NCBI GenBank assembly: GCA_029204225.1
Contig: CM055107.1
Coordinates: forward strand, 45,477,071 to 45,541,070
Reading direction: 5' to 3'
Length of the DNA: 64,000 nt
DNA from: Diphasiastrum complanatum
Lineage: Eukaryota; Streptophyta; Lycopodiopsida; Lycopodiales; Lycopodiaceae
This document shows, piece after piece, positions 14,136 to 24,483 of the stretch. Each line of letters begins with the position of its first letter. Position 1 is the stretch's first letter. The position numbers were made by a program, and so were the translations under genes. The notes below the pieces were generated by a model. It ran no database searches. It saw only the letters and a program-made list of their open reading frames with translations, and was not told where the DNA came from.

Positions 14136-15008
14136 TTGGCAATCGGTATGGCCAGGAGACCAAGATCTAAAATTGAATCAATGATTCTTCACAATGAGAA
14201 GGATGATGCCGGATTTTGGAAACCAACAAGATATATCAAAAACTCATGGGTTCTGCTGCATCCATTCTCAAAAGGCATGTTTAGACCAAAAAAGAAAGCA
14301 AAGATGACATTCAAATCATATTGGAAAGCAAAGATCCTTGATTTTAGGACTTCTACAGGAGGGCAATCAATCTCAGAAGTCTTGGTTCAACATGTCTATA
14401 TGCATTTGGAGCTATATCTACAAGATTTCGATATTCATGATCGCCAAAAATGTAACTATAAGTTTAAAAAAAATTGGGATCTATATTATAACATTCATGC
14501 TTTTGAAACTTGTTGAAATCATATCAGTTATCATATATGTATTGATTCTTGCAGATTTATATCCATCCAGGATAAGCGAATGGGAGCCAACACAATCCCT
14601 AGCAGGTATATTGGATGTGAAGTTCATTCAAATATTGAAAAATTACAATACAGAGGAAAAACTTCTAAGGAGCTTGTAGATAGTGGTATATTTTTCTATG
14701 AGTCCAAGTATATTCCAAATATGCATGGAGGTTTTGGAAAGCTTGAAGATATACAACTGCCACATTTTGGAAGTGATGAATGGCTTGCACCTGATAGTAT
14801 GGTGTCAGAATCTTTTAGATGCAAATTACTATTATATTTGAAAAACTCAATCAAAGCTAGCATTGGATCAAAAGTCAATAGATTAAGTTGGTTTCTATCC
14901 TTATCTGTATTTGTAGATTATTTTTTTTCAAATGCAAATTGTGAAGAATTGAAAAAGATTATCTATGTTAGATATAGGGGTCTTATGTTTTTTACATCAA
15001 GCATCTAG
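14136..15008 (+). CDS. Unrecognised gene, first part (two ORFs)
   Basis: Two plus-strand ORFs, 14136-14516 (126 aa) and 14580-15008 (142 aa), are separated by an AT-rich stretch with a possible intron (TTCTTGCAG acceptor-like at about 14546-14554). The first is basic (RPKKKAK, KFKKNW). The second is richer in acidic and aromatic residues (GKTSKELVDSG, HGGFGKLEDI). No family is recognised. It lies at the left end of the cluster that holds the H3-Ulp1 and transposase genes and may belong to the same element. The stop at 15006-15008 is close to an apparent insertion at 15017. Confidence 0.4.
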
Positions 15009-15016
15009 GTGTAGGA

Positions 15017-15707
15017 TGTTGATAGGAATAAATTTGGCATAGATGGCAAATTATGCATTTCCACTTGTAATGCCACTATTGAGCCAAAATAGAGTAAGAG
15101 GCTAAACACTTGCCAATTAGAGTGTAGACAAGTGTAAAGTTTTTGTTTGATGAATTCCAAGAGGTCCAATAGGATTTAGAGGTGGAACCTTGTGAGGTCC
15201 AATAGGAAATTGAGGTATGCTTGAATATAGTCCAATAGAATTAAGAGGTGCATGGATCAATGATCCAATAGGATCAAGAGGTGACAAAATATGGTCCAAT
15301 CATAGTTAAGCATAGTGATAGCTCGTGGACCTACTAGTATCATTGTACTCCTCATTTTGAAGCTAATTGATTTGGTGATTTCATGGATTTTGTGAGTTAT
15401 TGGATTTCTAGCTTTCTCTCTCTACCCGAGAGCTCATGATGCATTTTCTCTCTCTACTCGAGAGCTCATGATGATTTTCTCTCTCTAACCAGGGAGAGCA
15501 GCTTGTTTTTACTTAGATTATTTTTTGAATACTTTCCACACGTGTGAGTGAGAGTTGGAAGTGATTGAATGCATGTAGTAGTGTGTTTTTGCCATAGGAT
15601 TCAAGATTGATCTTGAATCTCAATCTAGTCTTGATCTTGGTGCATCTACACACCTTAGGAGATCACAAGTACATGTAGTGGACAGTCCGTACGTGTGAAA
15701 TTCAACA
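15017..15707. mobile_element. Possible solo LTR or LTR-like insertion
   Basis: The stretch starts TGTTGATAGG and ends TTCAACA, so it has TG...CA ends. It has no coding potential and separates two unrecognised ORFs. Inside are imperfect repeats of GGTCCAATAGG at 15160-15300 and three 34-bp units with TTTTCTCTCTCTA at 15413-15500. A CACACGTGTG motif lies at 15536-15547. No clear target duplication flanks these ends (TAGGA before, CAAAT after), so the limits are uncertain. It could instead be an intron. Confidence 0.35.
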
Positions 15708-16129
15708 CAAATGTTCATAGAACACCAGCATTATTTGTTCGTAAGGATGTGCCAGATGACACTCTTTCAGATCTGATGAATGTGGGTTGGGAATGCAAGG
15801 CGGTTGGAGATATTGAATGTAGATTTAAGAACTCATCTATGATATTTCGTTATTGCATTGCAAGACAAATGCTTAGTCTTACATTTAGTTACCAGAGATG
15901 GAAACGAATAAGTGAGACATGGATGCCACTCAATCAAGACCTTCAAATGGATGATCACACAGATCGAAAAAAAGTCCACATTTTCAACAATGAAAATATG
16001 CTAACTACAATTATAGTGGAGGATCATTGGAGCTTGAGTTATATTAGACAAGAGTTGGTCTTAATGGACAATGAAATTCTACCAGAACATTTCACATTCA
16101 TTATCAATGGAAAGCTCGTAAGATTTTAA
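15695..16129 (+). CDS. Unrecognised gene, second part; possible ubiquitin-like C-terminus
   Basis: 144-codon frame. The N-terminal half (VRKDVPDDTLSDLMN, ECRFKNSSMIFRY) matches no family I know. The last 45 residues, VHIFNN..., then WSLSYIRQEL and FTFIINGKLV, have the spacing of a beta-grasp/ubiquitin-like fold (strand, strand, helix, strand). This is a guess from pattern only. The ATG may not be the true start, because the frame could continue from the gene upstream of the insertion. Confidence 0.4.
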   Translation: MKFNTNVHRTPALFVRKDVPDDTLSDLMNVGWECKAVGDIECRFKNSSMIFRYCIARQMLSLTFSYQRWKRISETWMPLNQDLQMDDHTDRKKVHIFNNENMLTTIIVEDHWSLSYIRQELVLMDNEILPEHFTFIINGKLVRF

Positions 16130-16394
16130 TCTGATTTGTAAATCAGTCAATGATCATATATGTACCTTTATTAGAGAATAGAGAAATTAACAAGTTGCTT
16201 ATCTTTCATGCATATACGAAAAAGTACAATCAATTGTACAAATTGGTATCTGTATTCAATAAAAGATCACCCAAATTTGGGGAATTTGTACATTTGTTCA
16301 AATGATTTTGTTTCTGTATGTCTATATCTCTATAATTCTATTTCTATATGTTTATATGTCTATCTATTCAGCTTAGGTATTTACAATTTGCCCA

Positions 16395-18120
16395 GTCTCA
16401 TTTAAAATCTAAACATCGTCTGTCTTAGATGGCCCAACATCAATCTTTGGTCCAGCAGTTGACCTGGCCAATAGACTAAGAATGATCTCCTGTTGAAATA
16501 TGTACACTTTGCCAACAGTATAATCACCTAGGACAAACTGCAATAAACACTGTATTAGATGAATATTAATAACAAACAATAGTTAACATAAAGATAAAAT
16601 AGAAAGGGCTAATAACTCACTTTTGAAATATCAACATCCTCCTGAAAATTGTACCACTGAAAAAATAACTTTGCATTGTATAGAGTATACACGCACAACT
16701 ATATGAGTCATTTTGTTGGAGTTTCTGCAATACATTCAATTGATTAATAATGGGATGAAGGTACTAATGCTTAACAATGATGATAAACAAAAATACACCA
16801 GAAATGTTCAATGATCAATGATCACAATTTCACATTTCCCTGCTGTGGGATTCTCTATTGAAAAATATTTACATATCTCCGACAACAGTGAGTCAATATC
16901 CTTATGTGTGTTGCTGGCAAAATTCATCTTTACACAAAAAAGATTTACGATATTATTATCTGTGATTTTTACAGAAATTACAATTAAGCTCCAGTGATCA
17001 CTGCAAAAAATCATGAAGAATTTCATTAGATAAACGATACAATAATTACGAGTAAAGAAGTAGACAAGTAATGAATTTGACAAGTAAAGAGAGAGACATA
17101 CTTGGTATGATATGGCATCAACAAAAACTTCACAGTAGGTGAGCAAGCACTATGGATACAGTGTGACAAAGTGTCCTTGTTGTCCTTGATGCCTTGCAGG
17201 AAAAAATTGCTGAGAAGCGACACTTCTTTCATGGAATCCCTTGCTATATCATAGTGCAGTCAGGGGAGACCAGCCTCAATCACTGGATCGCTAATAGATG
17301 CCCTTCTATCCTTCATCTGCAAACAATATGGAATTTTAAAATTAAGAGTAAGACCAATCTCTTCTATTTGGAAGAGGATTGGCATGCCGATACTATCTAT
17401 CGCATCTGAAATATCTTTCTTAAACTTTAAATAATCATCAAAATCTAAATATGCTACAGGTTTGACATTAACGGGAGGAGACAAGAGAGTATCTATAATG
17501 GAGGGAATGTCCAAAATTTTTGTGGTTGAATCAACCACAGTATCAAGAGCTACAATATTTACAATTCCATCACCTCCAGATGTGGAAGCTTGGAGGGTTA
17601 CACGTCGGACCTTTTTGGGAGCCTTAGAAGAGGATGGCTTGCTCCTTCTAGGGGCAGGTTGCTTGTGAGGCTTCTTGGTGAGTAGGTTGGTCCTATCAAG
17701 GGGTTTGTCCCAGGGAACATCGGGTTCACCCTTGTGAAGTCTACAAAATCTCTCTCTCATTCTATATAGGATTTGAAAATCTTTAGGCATTATGGTCACT
17801 CACTTGGCATGGATGGAAAGCAAAATAGAATCCTAAAAAAAAAGAGCCAAATAGTCCTCTGCGGACTCTTGCAAACACTACAATGCTCCAGGTGTGAACC
17901 TGATAGCACTCTGTAGATTATCTCGAGTAATCAGACAAACAGTTCTGTAGAAGAGAGCTCTGGGTATCAAGAGCAAGGTGGATCTCTAATATTTCTTAAT
18001 CTCAGAGAGCCATCTGCTCCTGTTACGCCCGGTCTTCCGTGGAGAATTTACAGCAGGGGTACTTGTGGATATAGCCCCAGGAGAGAAGAAATCCCTCCGT
18101 TTCTGTTTGACTCTAGACAT
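16395..18120 (-). pseudogene. Histone H3 (CENH3-like) fold joined to Ulp1/C48-type peptidase
   Basis: A single minus-strand frame runs from ATG 18120 to a donor at 17102. It is broken only by five stops: TAG 17988-17986, TAG 17880-17878, TAG 17835-17833, TGA 17802-17800 and TGA 17262-17260. Codons 27-125 read as an H3 core: EIKKY, RST.LLI, RFTPGAL, LQESAEDYL, IHAK then VTIMPKD. Loop 1 is one residue longer than in canonical H3, a CENH3 trait. A basic linker (PAPRRSKPSSSKAPKK) follows, then FLLMPYHT. Splicing 17102 to 17000 keeps phase and gives NDHWSLIVIS (the peptidase His motif). An exon starting at 16724 gives QQNDSYSCACIL, fitting the Gln...Cys end of Ulp1. The usual catalytic Asp is not evident (FCVKMN). 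A last exon starts at 16537. Two separate neighbouring genes is a weaker alternative, since the frame is shared without a break in phase. Confidence 0.8.
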
Positions 18121-18165
18121 GAGAGTAGTCTAGGACGTATCGCTCTTGTGCAAGTGTGAAAAACA

Positions 18166-18905
18166 AAAACAACGAGACAAAAAGCTAACCACGCACATAA
18201 GCGATATGTACGACGGTAATATCGCTCTTGTTCGCACATAGAAGGATACGGAGATAAAAGAGAAAAGAGCGTGCGCAGAGAAGCGATATGGTACAAAAAT
18301 TAGAAAAAAACGAGTGAAACTGCCTCCGAGCTCATGAACATGTGTAAACGGTTTTTTTGCACATGTGTAGTCGCACATGTGTGGTCACATGTGCCGTCCG
18401 CACGTGTCTAGTAACAAATCAGCCATCGACAAGTGTCACACTCCATCCAATCAGAATGCAACACATAGCTTCACACGTGTGGAATATTTTTTTAAATCAT
18501 CTTACAACACGTGTCAAGCGGCAACAAATCAAAATGTGACACATGCCTCTTAAACCAGTTCACACGTGTGAAATATTTTGATCGAATCATCCTATGACAC
18601 GTGTCAAGCGACACATGCATTCTGTACGGCTGCACACGTGTGGATGATTTTCAGCAAATCATCATATGACACATGGGCAGTTGACCATTGACTCGCACGT
18701 GTGAGATGACTGTAAAGGGCACGATCTTCAAAAACCTATTTTTTTTTACTTTCTCGGATTTTGCTCATATCGATTCTCTACACGCATATTTTATATCTAT
18801 TTTCGTCACATATTGCTTTTGTGCGCGCCTTGTTTGTTCCCTTATTGTATCCTGTTTCAAAAGAGCGATACGTCGTTTGTACATATCACTTCTGTGCGTG
18901 CGTAA
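18166..18905. promoter_or_regulatory. Palindromic divergent promoter region with ACACGTGT repeats
   Basis: This lies between the minus-strand H3-Ulp1 start (18120) and the plus-strand ATG at 18963. The arms 18190-18293 and 18766-18903 are imperfect inverted copies; both contain AGAGCGATA, GTACATATC and GTGCGTG blocks in mirrored order. The centre (18350-18710) holds about nine CACGTG or CACATGTG sites. These include TTCACACGTGTGGA at 18470-18483, TTCACACGTGTGAA at 18559-18572, GCACACGTGTGGA near 18632 and GCACGTGTGAG near 18695, set in degenerate units of about 70-90 bp with AAATCATC and GACACGTGTCAAGCG. CACGTG is the G-box bound by plant bZIP and bHLH factors. Promoter function is inferred from position. 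Confidence 0.65.
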
Positions 18906-18962
18906 TGTTCTCCCTTCATCTTCGATTACTCCCCTCTCGCGCACAAATCCAATACTATTCAA

Positions 18963-20493
18963 TGGCTTTCTCCTCTGATCCTAGTCGTGAGCGTTTGTTG
19001 TCTAATTTTCTCTCTGAGTTCGGTATAACTGAGTGCGTAGAGTACTTCAAGTCCCTCTTTCAGCCTTTTCTAAATGTGTTCAGTACGGTACAATAGAGTC
19101 CTGATGTTTTTTTATGACCAGTATATCAAATTCAGGGATATAGTCAGTATCCCTCCAATCTCTGCATCTAATTTGTCGTTTATGCATTTCACTGATCTTG
19201 TACATATTTTTTCTCATTATAAGCAGCGGCTAGACAGGATGTATACTAAACTTCTTGATCAATTTAAGAATTCTAGTGAATGTAATGTTTGTAATTGGAA
19301 ATGTCGCAGACCGGATTTGTGTTTTTCCTTTTGGTACAAATCCCAGTAGAGTCAGATACTTTGATTCATGATACTAAGATCCCTTTATCCTCCACTACTG
19401 GACATTCCATTAAGGATATCAATCATTTCTTGATTGATACTCCTGATAAAGAGACTGAATATTTAAATGTAGATACTGATATGTTGAGGGATGTTTTCAT
19501 TGGCTCTAATGCCAATACTGAGGAAGATATTGCTAGTTTACATTCTAAATGTTTTTTTGATTTGCCAAAATTTTATATAAATGAATATATATGTGTATAT
19601 TAGAACGACAGATTTATGTGTTTTTTTCGATTATCGTGAGGATGAGGTGTATTGTTTATTGTCAAGCACCATTACTGAGTTCTCTGACATTGTTGATTTT
19701 GAAACCGAAGACTTAGTGTCGGGCATTGACTATGATAGTGAGGAGGGAATTCTGATTGGTGAGGAATGTTTGTCCTGGGCTATGGCAAACATTAGTGCTC
19801 ATGGACAAAGTTTGTCTTCTGATGAGGAGTTTATTACATTCCAAGCCCAACTGGGATTCCCTTGTCCATCGGTTATGAAATTTGCTGATGACTCTTCTTC
19901 AATTGGTGGTCACAATATAGATCATCCCGATCTAGTTGCAGCAGATGATGATGAATGCGTAAGCTTAAAAGTTTTACTGTATGTTTGTTTATCTGATGAA
20001 TGTGTTTTGCAAAATTCAATTTGTGCTAAAAACTCCAATTTTGTGATTGCATAATACACTTTTTATCGATGACTTTGCTACTCGTCGACGGGGCTTCAGA
20101 CAACATTCATCATCTTTCCACATGGATAGTGGCCTCGGCCACTACTTGAGGCACTTTCAAAATAATGAAATTTGCATTGCTCATTCCAGATTCAGTCCAG
20201 TTGGAGAGACAATGATAATGGCTGTGAAAGCCTTATCTTATTATTTAGGTGGACATAAATTTGCGAGAGCAAATAAAATAATTTTTGTGAAGAGATCTTA
20301 TGTTTTAAACATATTAAGATTTGTAGATGCGAATGTACCATTAAGGAGTTCCCATTATTCATTGTATGCAACATATATAGAATTGAGTGGTAACAAGGAC
20401 AATGCGCATCTTCTGGATGCATATGCAAGTAGAGAATTATTGCATGATAGCACAACAATTGGACAAGAGGATGAATCAGATACCTCTGAATGA
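18963..20493 (+). pseudogene. Unrecognised multi-exon gene opposite H3-Ulp1
   Basis: It starts MAFSSDPSRERLLSNF at 18963, the first ATG after the divergent promoter. ORF segments follow at 19074-19349 (with CNVCNWKCRR, a possible metal-binding Cys cluster), 19351-19588, 19620-20054 (acidic: DFETEDLVSGIDYDSEEG) and 20047-20493 (SRFSPVGETMIMAVKAL, ending EDESDTSE). The first junction needs a frame change near 19074; others look like introns, for example an acceptor before 19351. No domain is recognised. The coding style and shared promoter suggest it works with the H3-Ulp1 gene in the same element. The 3' end faces the transposase gene tail to tail. Confidence 0.45.
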
Positions 20494-20559
20494 TGATTTG
20501 TATATATTGAAAATTGTGAATACAATTTACATTTGTAGCAACTTTGTATCTCTGAATTT

Positions 20560-22492
20560 TTAGCTTCTATGTTGCTCAATAAATTTGCAAGTTTTTTTGA
20601 ATTTGTCATAATTTGAAGATTTTGTGATCTGTCGAATTTGAACTCTACGGTAGAACCACTGAAATAATTGGCAAATATAGTTTCATTTTTTATTGGTTCC
20701 TCCATGTTGTGTATTTCGATGAAATGTTGTCCGTGCTTGCCAATGTGACTTCTCCATCCCTTGTGATGGCCATACACTTAGGCTTCCATATGTGTTTGCA
20801 AAAAATGTTGTACGATCTCTTAGTATGTGCTGCACATGTCAAAATCGTAATGTTAGTCTTATGCTTGGATCAAAATATATAATTTAACTGATAGCTGCTC
20901 TGAGCATGCATACTAACCATGTAATGAGTGATGTGATATTCTCCCCATGCTTTTGATATTGCATCAACAAAATCGACGCAAGTCTTTTGTAGAGCTCTCT
21001 TATCAGTATCAAAAAATTTGTCTTTTCTTAATATCTTAATCATACTGTCAAGCTTTCCCCATACATCAACTTTCAATAATCTTGATTTGTCGGTCACTCC
21101 TAAGTCTTCAGTGGCAGCAACAATTTCTTTCCAGCCTGAGTGTTGAATGTTTGAATTCTTACCAGTATTGTTTGATAGGAATCGACGAGCTTTTGCTCCT
21201 CCGATGCTTGGCTTAGTTGGCATATTTCCTAACTTTCTAGAAAGCTTTTCATATTTTTGTATTTTGACATGTCCCTTATGCAGTCCTGCTTTTGATAAAA
21301 CATCTTCTAACCGACAAATAGCTTCCTTCGCAACTGATGCTAGCTTACTATTCCATACAAAAACTATATGAAGATAAACGAGCTTTTCTATTATCCTAAC
21401 TTCTACATAAAGAGTGCAAACGTGCACATTTTTCAGTGGAATAGGCAATACTGGCTTCCAGTTTGGATCTGCATTTTCTCTAGTAATTCCTTTACTTCTA
21501 ATTACATCTTTTGTCATTTTCATGCAGAATAAACAAGGATGTTTAGATGTAGCACCATGAGAGACATTATACATGCATTTCAATGTTTTTAAATCACCTG
21601 CTAAGTGCCATTCAACTTGGAAGTCTCCAAATCCTGAAACTTTGAAAAATCCTCCTTCCATATGGTCCTTGATAATCTGAGGGTAATATGTCCTAAATAA
21701 TATCCATGATAATATATCGTGATTCTCCTTCAGTACCTATCCAATGCATAGAACCAATTTAGTTAAATATGAATTATGAACCAGGGTACAGAATTAAACT
21801 TAGTTAATAAAGAAAATAATTACTTGAAAAGCTGCCAACCTCCATATATCATTTTCGGACTGGACACTAAATTTGAAGTCTCCTTGGTCCACTGTTTGTG
21901 ATAGTGCACCATTCATGAGAGTTATACTAACTCTCTCCATCTTCTGCCCTTTCACAATCTCTGACTCATCTAACTTAAGTACTATGATTATTTTATCATT
22001 TACCTTTTCTAAGGTTGTATCATAAAATGTGACCGTGTATGTTAACAAGTGATTTAGATCAACAAAGAAGTTGCTTGATGAATTACATGACATGGATCTT
22101 CCATCAGTTTCATACACTTCCTCTATATGAAATGGGGTACCAATGATTTTATGCATACTCAAGTTCAATGTATTCCTCTCTGTCTTCAAGTGATATGACC
22201 TAGGGATAGGGACTTTTCTAATTCGAACTTGCTTAAAGGCATCCCTAATAAGTTGAAATATTGTCGAATATGCCTCTCTACTAATACCAGCAAAATCACA
22301 GGCACCCTGAACTATAATTTTATCTAAAATTTTCTGAATGTCTAACATCAAAAACTCTGCAATTTTGGACTTTACATTGGAACTCCTATTGTTCATCATG
22401 ATGCACTCAGTGGATTTGCTTTCAATATTGAGCCCAATGACATTCTAATTGATGCATTGTCCTTTATATTCTGATGAGATACTAATGCAGAT
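20560..22492 (-). pseudogene. DDE-type transposase-like gene
   Basis: Three minus-strand exons join in phase: 22492-21824 (223 codons), 21736-20918 (273) and 20829-20560 (90 with stop), each with consensus-like GT/AG ends. Motifs in order: IIVLKLDESEI (candidate first Asp), WHLAGDLKTLK (second Asp) followed by a zinc pair in HPCLFCMK, and SQGMEKSHWQAR (candidate catalytic Glu) followed by TQHGG and QLFQWFYRR. The layout resembles transposases whose second Asp lies next to a CxxC pair. I cannot name the family. There are two in-frame stops, TAG at about 22447-22445 and TGA at 20685-20683. It lies in the same cluster as the H3-Ulp1 gene and may mobilise it. Confidence 0.6.
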
Positions 22493-22597
22493 CTGCAAAA
22501 AACAAACCAGATAGTTAGCAGACAACATAGTAGCAGAAATAAAACCATATGTCACTAATCAAGTTACAAAAAAATCAAAGTATGCTTATTTGAATAT

Positions 22598-22876
22598 TCA
22601 GATTCTTCTATTTCGATAACCTCCTTTTGAAAGGGTCTGAATATCCTTGCGACTTTCTCGCTTTCGCTTCTTAGTCCTAGCCTCCTTCATCTTAGCCTCT
22701 TCCACATCCTTCAGTAATTGCATGTTTTCCATATGAATAGATTGTAAGATTGACTTCATTCGATCTAGTTTTGATTTGATATCGAACACTATCTTTTGTA
22801 ATGAATCATTATTCTTCTGTAATGATTGATTCATTATTCTTCTGTAATGATTCATTATTTCTCTTAAGTTATTCAT
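22598..22876 (-). CDS. Short coiled-coil ORF upstream of transposase
   Basis: 92 codons. A repeated NHYRRIMNQ/NNDSLQK start leads into a heptad-like helix (LDRMKSILQSIHMENMQLL) and a basic end (KKRKRESRK) that could be a nuclear localisation signal. It sits about 100 bp upstream of the first transposase exon on the same strand and may be its N-terminal exon. No family is recognised. Confidence 0.4.
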   Translation of the reverse strand: MNNLREIMNHYRRIMNQSLQKNNDSLQKIVFDIKSKLDRMKSILQSIHMENMQLLKDVEEAKMKEARTKKRKRESRKDIQTLSKGGYRNRRI

Positions 22877-22879
22877 TTT

Positions 22880-23600
22880 TCTCTAAAGTCTTTTGGACAT
22901 GACAATATCTTTTTTGATAAAAAGAGAATATGCGTATCAACTCACATTCTAGAAAGTGAGTTTTTCTCATTGAAAACTGATTTCCATAATTTTGCAATCT
23001 CTCACAATATCCTAATAATCCATTATGCCCATTGCATATCCATATTACTAGATTAGTTATTTAAGAGAATGTGGGATGAGTCAATGTGCTAGGATCTTGA
23101 GGATACAATGATCCGTCAGTCCACAAATCCAAGTTCTTTTTTCCTTCTGCCCTATAACGGGAACGATCAGCAGAAAATATTGGAACTCCTTTGCCTCCTC
23201 GTCTCTGTATGGGTGCCAAATCATTAAAAATATCCAAATGTAGATGATACAATGTCGTCATCAGATAAAGCAAGACAAAACAAAATAGTACAAAACAAAA
23301 CAAAGTACTTATTTTTAATTATATTATATACTCTGTCCCTCATATTTTCAGTCCGATGTGGAGATGCGCTCATAATCTCAGTCCAATGTAAAGATGGCGC
23401 TCAAATTTTCATTCTAGTGGAGGGATGTTTTTTTTCTTGATTTGAATTTGTGGATGGCGGTCATATTTTCAAATTTTGACAAGTTAGACTGTGAACAACT
23501 TAGAGTTGTTAATTGTGACTGTAGACACTATGGTTAGATCATTGGGAGTTGGGGTGGCCTCGGAGTGGTGGGGACAAGCAAATAAGCAATACTGTTTATT
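22880..23600. other. Right edge of cluster; short 30-bp repeats
   Basis: No clear gene. A minus-strand stretch around 23061-23210 reads LAPIQRRGGKGVPIF but cannot be assigned. At 23338-23475 about four imperfect units of about 30 bp repeat, beginning CTCATATTTTCAGTCC or a close variant and ending GATGGCG. The right boundary of the transposon-like cluster could lie here; no terminal repeat was identified. Confidence 0.35.
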
Positions 23601-24483
23601 TTTTTTTGATATTTTCTTCATCCTACATGGCATTTCTTAAAGGGTCTTTTTGATATTAAGAACTCCTCTAATGTGGTCGAAGCCTCATCGAATGTCGTGA
23701 AGGCTTCATTGCTCTTGTCTGCATCCTTCGATGATTTTGCAACATTGGCTTTTTCAGCCTTGTTCTTTCTTTTTGGGTTGTACCTGCATTCATATGTTGA
23801 ATGTCCTTTCTTCTTGTAGTGCATGCAAGGGATTGTCGGGCTGAACTAGCATCTGTCGGTTGTGTGTCCCAACTTTTGACAGTGATCACAGGAAGAGGTT
23901 TGTCGATTGTTTCTGTCTTTTGTCAAAGGCTTCGATTGAGTCTTGTCGAATCTTGGATTGTTTTTGTTCTTGTTCTTTTCCTTCATGAAAAGGGCCTTCT
24001 CCTGGTCACTGCCTACTTCATCCATTAGTCTCTCATCAGCGACAAGGCTGATATCTCATTCAAACATCATCTCTGGTAAGCTCAAGATGAGCATTCTTAG
24101 CGGTTGATAGGATGTAGGTAGAGACTTCATGAAGTACATCAGCTGTTGTGGTGTTGGGACTAGATGCGCCTGTCCAAATGCAGCAAGTTGCACAAAGATT
24201 GTTTTGATCCTCTCGACATGCTGATCCAGCTGGTTGGCGTCCCATTGCAGACTTTGCAACTGGTTGCATAGGTGCATCACTTTTGCAGCAGTCCTCACTT
24301 TGTACTTCTGCTTTAGCTTTTTCCACGCTTCATAACTGCTCTTGCAGTCTTCGATCCGCATGAGGATTTCTTCATTTGTGGATGAAACGATGATTGCCAT
24401 TGTTCATCCTTTCTGATCCATTTAGCTCTCCTAGGGTCTTTCTCTGGAGGCTGTTGTTCTGTGAGATCGGTCATTGACCAAAT
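23600..24483 (-). pseudogene. Copia D gag (3' part)
   Basis: The minus-strand frame has UBN2-type gag (SSYEAWKKLKQKY, LMYFMKSLPTSYQPL) with frameshifts. It is followed by a zinc knuckle CDHCQKLGHTTDRC near 23880 and a second, degenerate one (MHYKKKGHSTYEC). The 5' part of the same gene lies at 29887-30011, on the far side of copia C. No protease, integrase or RT follows to the left, so copia D is truncated. Confidence 0.85.
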
